DNA of 64,000 bases from Corinectria fuckeliana (taxonomy: Eukaryota; Ascomycota; Sordariomycetes; Hypocreales; Nectriaceae): positions 310,001 to 374,000 of the forward strand of contig WPDH01000018.1 of the NCBI GenBank assembly GCA_019137255.1. Direction: 5' to 3'. This document shows positions 56,771-64,000 of this stretch, in pieces. The translations under genes and the position numbers were made by a program. Positions within the stretch are counted from its first letter, which is position 1; every line of letters begins with the position of its first letter. The notes under the pieces were generated by a model, which saw nothing but the letters and a program-made list of their open reading frames with translations, was not told where the DNA came from and ran no database searches.

Positions 56771-59700
56771 GAAGGCGCCGGGGGCAGTTCCGAGGTCGAA
56801 GCCCCGGGGGGGACTGCGAGTCCTAGGCTCCAGGTGGCTCGGGGCCTGCACAGCGGCAAGCAGGAGATGGAGACGGACCGAGGAGCGTGGTGGGTTGGCG
56901 TGGGAGAGCGTGGGCGGCGGTGGTGGTTTAGGTAGGTGCTGTAGGTGTTCGTAGTAGGTCGGGAGGTAGGTGTGTACAGGACGTAGTCTGAATGGGTCGG
57001 CAAGTCGGGCAAGGGCAAGCAAGGCTTGGGAGGCTTGGGAGGCTTGGGAGCTACCTCGATGATCCCGAAGACGGAGGTGGATCTGGAGGAGCCACGACCG
57101 GCACTGGGGAGGAGTATTCGTAGTCTCGTACTACTAAAGGATGTACAGGAGCAGCCAGGGGCCAGTTCCAGGGGCCAGTATCTTTTTGAGATGCGCGACA
57201 AGCAGAGGCGGCGCTTGAGTGGACGGGGGGGATGTTGTAGTGGATGTGGGACGGGGTGGCAGCAGGGGGTGTCCAGGCGAGGTGGGAACTACAAAGAGTC
57301 AACCTGTCTGGCTAACTATATGCATTGTATCCAGGAGACTCGGAGGGAGACTCGAGGCACACGACTAGCGGAAGTAATGCGCTTGCTTTGGAGGTGTAGA
57401 TGCTGGTATCCTTAACAGTAAGCAACTGTACGTACTACTTGGCAAGTAACACGCGTGCACGACACACCAAAAGCCCCTCCCTCCCTCAAATGCAGCTCAA
57501 GGACAGGATGAATGGCCCGATCCGTGGCAGGGGTCTTTTGACTGTGGCTTTAGCTCCTAAGCAACCGAACGGGGGGGTGAATGGGGCGTGGGCGGCCAAT
57601 GCGGACGGTAACAGTACATACAAGCACCGAGGGGAAGGTTTGCACGGCGTAGGGCGCCAGGAGAGCCGCAAGCACGGAGTCTGTACTACTACGTAGATCA
57701 ACTGGCATAGTTAGTAGGGAGTCAGTGCGCAGGCGAGGCCAGGCGAGGTTCAGACCAGGTGAGTGCAAGATATTGAAGGAGGAGTACGGCGGACGAGTCC
57801 AATTGAAGCCATCAGAGTAGCGTACAGGTGTGTATTTTTGCGCGTCAGTTGAATGTTATTAGTTGCGTGAGAGAGGGCGAGCGCGAACGTGCGTGTCAGC
57901 CAGAGATGGGGGGGGATTCGGTTGTAGGTGCACGAATACGTCTCCGCGCTCCGTAACGTACCTAAGCTACTAGTAATACTCCGTTGATACAACGTAGTAG
58001 GATGGAGGGGGCAAGGCCGGGGATGGATAGAGATGGGTCCAGACAAAAAAAGAGTCAGGCAACAGCAAGGCAAGGTTGCCGGGAAAGTTCCTGTGTCTTT
58101 GGCCGGAGAGAATGCCCGTGGCCGCGAACCGGGTCCCGGCAGCTGACCCCGACAATACCTAGGTAGCCAGTAGTATAATCTACTTTGTTGATTCTGCCTA
58201 GGTATAGTAATTACCCATCTATAGACTGCATGAAGCATCAACACAACGTGCATCGGAGGCACCGGCGAGGGGCATTAGAAGCATGGCCACTAGCTGCTGG
58301 GCATGGCAAACACCGGACGGGTCAAGACCTAGCTATGGATTAACTACTTAGCTAGTAGAGAAAGTAGCTCTCTTCTCGACCTCGGCACTGGCGCGACATC
58401 CAGAAGATCGAGGGAGGGGCAGTACTAGCCAAACCGGACATACAGCGGCCTGGCATCCATCCAGAGACTCGCGATTCCGATGGGCCAACCACACGGCATC
58501 CAGAAACGATCCGGAACTCGTCCAAGACCAAAGCGGCCCTCTTGCCAAGACGTACGTAGTATGTAGCGCTTGAGACACTTGACTTACACTTGACTTATTT
58601 AGGCTCTCGGTGGACCTGCTCCATCTCCAGAAGCCATAACCCAGCCAAGCGCCGCCTAGGGGCCTCCCCGGCCCCTTTGAGCCCCTCCCCCCCCCCCTCC
58701 GCAAAAAAGCCTACCTCCGAAGGACGGATGGGACAGACGGACAGTCGGACACAGAACGGGCGAGCCAGTCGTCGGTTCTTTCAGTCGATGATCCATCTGT
58801 AATGGGGAATGAGGGACGAGAAGCCAGAACCGCGGCATGGGAGCAAACAAGCTTTTTTCTCTCCTTCGGCCTGGAGCCGTAGATGTCCCTCCCTGTGCCC
58901 CGTGTCCCGTCGATCATCGGGCTCGTGCTTGGCTGGACGATCGCCATCACATCAGGCCACTCATTGAGTAATAAACCCACGGGGTGCGAGGTCTAGATGC
59001 TCATGGACCTCTGCCGCACCGGTGGCGGACGCAATAGCGACCGACTACTCGGGGAGGCGGACTCACCTCCCATGTCTTGGAGTCTTGGCATCCATGCTAA
59101 AGTAGAGCCCGGATATTACCACGTAAATCTACATGCGTACTTGGTACGGAACATGGGGATTTCGTAGAGCGGACGGAGCAAATCAGCACGCTCAGGTATC
59201 AACGTTACTAGGGTCGCTGCGGCTGCTGACTGGGGCGGGCCAGACCGACTTATTAAACAAGCCCGTCTCGTTGGATCCTGGAGCTTGAATATATCAGCAG
59301 AACCAGCATAAATATGTTCACACAGGTGGCGTCCGCCAATGCCCATCCGTCCCGTCCGCCGCCGTCTTTCATTCTTCTCACGTCGGAGCGTGGATCAGTC
59401 AGCTGCCTGTGGAGTCCGAGTCCGTCAACTGCTTTGACAGTTGCCATGACATGACGGTGCCTGCCTCCTCGCGTTGTCGGGGTTGGGCAATTGTGGGAAT
59501 GGGAATTTGGCTAGAGGGAGATGGAAAGACATCGAGATGCGCAAAAAAGGGTGGAGCTCTGTAAGTAGTCGGAGAAAAAAGTTCCCCAGCTGCGAATACG
59601 TCCGAGTCCATCCTTCGCAAAAGGGCGAATGATATCTATCCGCTGGCGTCATACCAAGGCCAAGCCAGGTGGTGGTAGGTCGTCAGCATAGTATGGACAT

Positions 59701-62198
59701 GACATGCTCCCGCGCCTCAAAGGGTCAAGGGGTCAGGGGGACGCGATGGGGCTCGTCGCCCAGATCGAGAAACGCCGATGACGATCGGGATGGTCTAGAA
59801 CGGCCTCTCTCATGCGCGCCTCTTCTGCCGAGATGCACGACGCGCATCGTACCCCTACCGCCTCATCATCTGGGGCTCCAAGGCCCACGCTGCCCAGAAA
59901 TCCTCAAGTGACACCATTTACGCTCATTGGGCCAGACATGCCACAGCGGCCCGCCCGGCGCCCACTGCCTCCCAGGGCCTGGCTTGGAGGGAGCCATCCG
60001 ATGGCTGCCACCAAAAACGCAGGCAAGCAGGTCGAAAGTCTGGCACCTGGCTGCCAACTGCCTAGGAAATTGGAGGCGTCTAGGGATGACGCTCACCGGC
60101 GCTAGCGAGGTCCGTTGCCGCGGGTCTTGTCGGCCGAGTCGAGCGCGGCGTCCGTTCAGAATTCTGAGTTCTCACGAGCGACGTTTCCGAATCCGTGGGA
60201 CTAGCTACTGCTCCGTTTTTCCGGGCGCTTTCTCTCGCGCACTCCCACCCGTTGATCCCGTGATCCAGTGAACCCGTGCTCTGCCTGTAGATTATGGCTG
60301 CGCTTTCATCGACCTCATAAGGTCCTCTTTATCGATTCTCCTTTTTGTGTGAGATAGTGAGATAAGCTATACCTTGACGTCTTTGTACGACAAACGATCA
60401 TGTCTTTGTTCAAGGGGAGCTGTCAGCGGTTATTCACACTGCCGTCGGGAATGTAGACTTATCCAAGAAAAAATGTCACTTTGACAGATTCAAGCGAGGT
60501 AGGTAAACTACGATTTAAGATTGCCTGCGAGAGCAGGGTCGCTACTACGCTTGAAAGTTTGGAGATCCATTAGTTGTCCTTGACTTTTGTGAACCTCCGA
60601 AGCTGCAACCGACTGCCGGTATAGGGTAGTCAGCTTGGCAAATAATCGGAAAGTTATTGCCTCTTACATCAAGCCTCGCAACCCTTTCAACCTTCGTGCA
60701 GTAATACCACAGATACGATTACCAGATGTCGATAAATTAAACAGCACGCATACTCTAAGCAGTGGGTAATCGTACGCCAAAGGGATGACATGGAATGTAC
60801 GAACTCGATTATACCAGTATCACCACTTATCGGCGTGGTGGTCAGTCCTGCACGTGTGTTCTACTGATGTATTTTTATCACAACCACGTCGTACAGACAA
60901 AGCCGAAAGCTTGGATGTATCATGACGGGGACGTACGAATAGACAACTACAGTTCTCTCGCACATACGCGAGACCAGAGGTCAGCAATACGACAGAGAGT
61001 TGATCCATGGATACAACAGAACGACGTGGTAGTTGGGTTAAGCGCCAAACCCAACATGCCACGGCAGTTCCCGCTTCATCCATCCCATACTGAATGTTCC
61101 TCCTCGTGGAGATGATTCCTGACATGATTCAGCTCGAGACTCGCCTGACAAAGCCAGCGGCAGCGGCTATCGGCTGTAGGAGAGTGGCCAAGCTGCACAG
61201 GGCCCTGGTGTGACGAGGAGAGACAAGCGCCTGACAGTCGGAGGGCTCGGAAGCCGGAAGGCATTGGTTGTAGCAGCATCTCACCTCACGTCGACTTACT
61301 AGTTGTGCTCAGTGATGGGGGAAGAGGGTACTATGTAAAAAAGAGACCAACAGAGAACCCCCCCTGCCCGAAGTATCCATCTTTCCATGTGCACGCACGG
61401 CATTTCACATGGCCCAGCGGCTCGCTGATGCCCTGATTGGCCAACCCTCCACATGTCCAACCACCCGGCGGGCCAATCGGGCGGCCCCTCTCTGCCGGGA
61501 GTCCCCAAGCTTCCCACCCGGGCGCTTACAGCCCGGAGACGGCACACCACCCCGGGCCTCTTATTGGGCCGTTGGGAGGACGGGCATGCGAGACCCTGGA
61601 TCATGGCACCGCTTGGGGGCGGCTGCGAGAGGGAGGTGAGGGTTGAGAGGTGCCAGAAAGACCACAGAGCCAATTTTCCTCCCCCAGAGGGCTTCCACGG
61701 CCTCTCACAGCGCTTCTCACCAGGGTGGGCGCCCGCCCCGTCACACCCGTCCAACCATGTCCGCCCGGCCACATCATGGCCCTTAAACGCCATGCCCGCC
61801 CCCAATCTGCGGACTGAGCTCTTCCCCCTCTTCACCTTGGACGGGACGAACTGTGAACGACCCAAGACGAGACCCGATCCCAACGACGAACTGCGTAGAC
61901 AGCGGCCTCCAACGATCGACGACTGAACAAGCTCGACATCTTCGACGTCGCCCGCTGCGGATCCCGATATTCATGAGTACCTGATTTACAGCTGCCTTTG
62001 CCAGCAGCTAGCTAGCCGAACCACCACAAAGTAACTCAAATCGGGGACATCTTGCCACAGACAACGCTTTGATAGCGACCACGACAAGCTCCCAGAGCCG
62101 ACGACTTTCCTATTCATTATCTGCTTCTGCGAAGTAGAGCTTCCATCTCTTTCCAACCGCCTCAACATCCAACATAGCCACCAATTCCACCACCCAAC
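56771..62198. other. 5.4-kb gene-free region between divergent genes
   Basis: It holds the leader and promoter of the histidine kinase (minus) at the left and of the membrane-protein gene (plus) at the right. No open frame shows family resemblance. TACCTAGGTA words occur near 58157 and 58198. Several CCAAT-type boxes (GATTGGCCAA near 61434, GCCAATCGG near 61471, ATTGGGCC near 61562) cluster about 640 to 770 bp upstream of the next gene. The middle (60280-61000) is A+T-richer. Confidence 0.6.
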
Positions 62199-63155
62199 AT
62201 GCCCGTCACCTACTTCACCCGCAAACCCAAGGACACCGGCACGCCCAGCTACCGCCTCATCTGGCGCAAATGGCCTCGCGTCTCCCGACGGGCGACTTGG
62301 TGGCTCATGCCTCTCGAGCTCGCCGGCGTCATCACCGGCCTCGTCATGTATGCCCTCGCGCAGCCCAATCTGTTCCGCACCGATATGTGGCGGATCGGCT
62401 GGGAGCATCATCTCAATTCTAATCCGGCTATTGTCCTCTACGCCTACGCCAACCACCGCCCGCAGCCCCATGTCGCTTTCATCTGGACCCGGACGTGAGT
62501 TGCCCCCGACTGTACTGGCTGGCCGCCTTGATCACTGACTAACGCTGCTTCAGGCTCACCGACTTCAATGTCGCCATCTCGGTCCTCTCCCTCTTTATGC
62601 TGCTCAGCAAGCTCACGGCCTTTATCATGAAGGTGTGGTTCCCAATCCTCGCCACCTTTATCAACACCGGAATGGTCTGCCTCTTCGCCGTCAGTTGCTA
62701 CGGTCAGATTGGCCCCGATTATACCGACGATCGGTATCCTGCTCCCGCTGCTTGGTACTTCCGCAAGGGCTGCGATCTCGCCAAGCCCTACGGCATGTAC
62801 AAGTCCTGCAGGATGGCTCAAGGAGCACTGGTTCCCGCCCTCTACTTGCTGTAAGTCCTCCCGCTTTTACACCCGGGGTAGATCTCGAAGCTGACGGTCG
62901 AATAGCGTCATCTACTCTCTTAATCTTGGCTTTGCCATTTACGCCATGATGCCCAACAAGGCCAATGATGTCGTGGCGGACGAGGACGACGAGGCCTCTC
63001 AGACCTCGGAGCCCAAAGAGAGCCGCAACTGGGAGATGCAAAGCATGAAGTCCCCTATGAGCTTCCACCAACAGCCCTTTACACCTCGCACGCAGGCCTT
63101 CAACGCTCTGGACCGCCAGCTGCCGCTCCGATCCCAGCAGGCCCGGTTCGGTTGA
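62199..63155 (+). CDS. four-helix integral membrane protein, conserved in fungi, function unknown
   Basis: The exons are 62199-62494, 62554-62850 and 62906-63155, giving 280 residues. Four hydrophobic segments are visible: about 33-54 (LMPLELAGVITGLVMYALA), 103-124 (FNVAISVLSLFMLLSKLTAF), 127-149 (WFPILATFINTGMVCLFAVS) and 191-212 (VPALYLLVIYSLNLGFAIYA). A Cys-containing loop (YFRKGCDLAKPYGMYKSC) lies between the last two. The N-terminus is basic and the C-terminal tail (about 213-280) is hydrophilic and charged. The layout recalls small MARVEL-like four-helix proteins, but I cannot confirm that family. No enzyme motif was seen. The start ATG follows a clear leader (CACCCAACATGCC). Confidence 0.85.
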
Positions 63156-63639
63156 GGCGGGAACTTGGCACAGAGACGATAACCTAGATGAAGGATTCGA
63201 AATGAAGCCGTCCCGAGACTGGCGACCGTATGATGCAGCGTGACGGGGATTTTGGGACTTTCCATGAGTTATTGGGATTGGAGTTACGGATCTTTGGTAC
63301 GATATACCAGTGGACCTTTCGGGCGCTCAGAGAGGGCAATCGACCCAGAAAGATTTCTGTCTTGGACAGCAACTTGAATTGTACATTTCCTTATACATTT
63401 TTCTTTGCGCAATTAACATCTCACCTTCCCTGGTCGTCCTGGTGTCGGCCAGCGCGGCGGATAAGGGGGAGAGGTTGGAGTCCATGAGGCCTGTAAAGAA
63501 GCCCTTACACATAGCTACATAATGCATGCATCACTAATCCCCGCGCTCTCTTTGTGCATGACCATCATGAACGCCTGCCACTCCGCACCCAAGGACTGAT
63601 GGAGTTGGGTTTGTTCAATCGTCACCCTAGGACCTAGAC
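63156..63639. other. 3' flank of the membrane-protein gene
   Basis: Nothing distinctive is seen. An A/T-rich stretch near 63380-63420 could carry polyadenylation signals. Confidence 0.5.
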
Positions 63640-63984
63640 CTATCTTCTCCCAATGTAAATGAAATGGAGCGACAAGTCGGCGTCTCCACCTCCGCTCTCC
63701 GCATCGTAGATAGCCGGGCCGGAACTTCGACCGGCACCGGTTCGCGCGCCCCACCGAAGCTGTTCCATAGACGTCACCCCGCCATCATCGTAGCGGAAAC
63801 CTTTCACCTCCGAGACGGCCAGCGTCTTTCTTTCATTGTTTTGCGTCGCCGACATTGAAATTTCTCTCCGCAGCCTCTCGACCTGCAACATTGCCTTCTG
63901 CTGACCCTCATGTCCCTCCTCCATCGCATCGTCGCTCCGTCGGGCAGAGGAGCTCTGCGAAACGGCCCCGGCATCGCTCTGATC
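63640..63984 (-). CDS. possible last exon of an unidentified gene entering from the right
   Basis: An open frame on the minus strand runs from an acceptor-like CTAG at about 63985 to a TAG stop at 63640, giving 114 residues. It reads DQSDAGAVSQSSSARRSDDA, then a short coiled-coil-like segment (QQKAMLQVERLRREISMSA), and ends SLHFIYIGRR. No family was recognised. The frame is closed by a stop just upstream of the acceptor, so it needs a splice to a missing exon. It could be chance. Confidence 0.3.
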   Translation of the reverse strand, partial: DQSDAGAVSQSSSARRSDDAMEEGHEGQQKAMLQVERLRREISMSATQNNERKTLAVSEVKGFRYDDGGVTSMEQLRWGARTGAGRSSGPAIYDAESGGGDADLSLHFIYIGRR

Positions 63985-64000
63985 CTAGCCCGCCAAGCTT

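Overview
The window is nuclear DNA of a filamentous ascomycete, most likely a Sordariomycete and possibly in Hypocreales (the placement is inferred). It has moderately GC-rich genes, short introns (44 to 203 nt) with GTRNGT-like donors and YAG acceptors, CT-rich leaders, and gene content typical of Pezizomycotina. I resolved 15 complete or nearly complete protein genes to exon level. Two more are cut by the window edges or doubtful. I recognised no bacterial-type operon, transposon, CRISPR array, rRNA or tRNA.

The first 36 kb are gene-dense housekeeping DNA. In order they are: thioredoxin reductase (minus, cut by the left edge), VPS53 of the GARP tethering complex (minus), a membrane-anchored fibronectin-III/coiled-coil protein (minus), lipin-type phosphatidate phosphatase PAH1 (plus), the trifunctional histidine enzyme HIS4 (minus) divergent from TAF9 (plus), mitochondrial processing peptidase beta (minus) divergent from a raffinose-synthase-type GH36 enzyme (plus), IMP dehydrogenase (plus), a PLAC8 Cys-rich protein with a polyQ tail (minus), the histone N-terminal acetyltransferase NAA40 (minus) divergent from a LYRM2-like protein (plus), mitochondrial ribosomal protein bL36m (minus), and a 751-residue conserved protein of unknown function (minus) with a long, probably intron-bearing leader.

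From about 37.4 to 49.1 kb there is a stretch of nearly 12 kb with no supportable gene. Its left third (about 38.0 to 40.7 kb) is peculiar: the plus strand is very rich in A and poor in T, and it carries a degenerate tandem repeat of roughly 130 bp.

Genes resume with a Meu6-like PH-domain protein (plus) and a convergent 1500-residue hybrid histidine kinase (minus). A second gene-poor stretch (57 to 62.2 kb) follows, then a four-helix membrane protein (plus). A doubtful terminal exon lies at the right edge (minus).

The genes do not form one pathway. Local logic is limited to divergent promoters (HIS4/TAF9 with a Gcn4/CPC1-type site; MPP-beta/GH36; NAA40/LYRM2) and a compact mitochondrial pair (LYRM2-like and bL36m). 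No clearly new multi-gene system is visible. The best leads are the strand-asymmetric repeat region, the unknown 751-residue protein with its leader and 3' repeats, and the repeated SFFG-type motifs in the Meu6-like protein.
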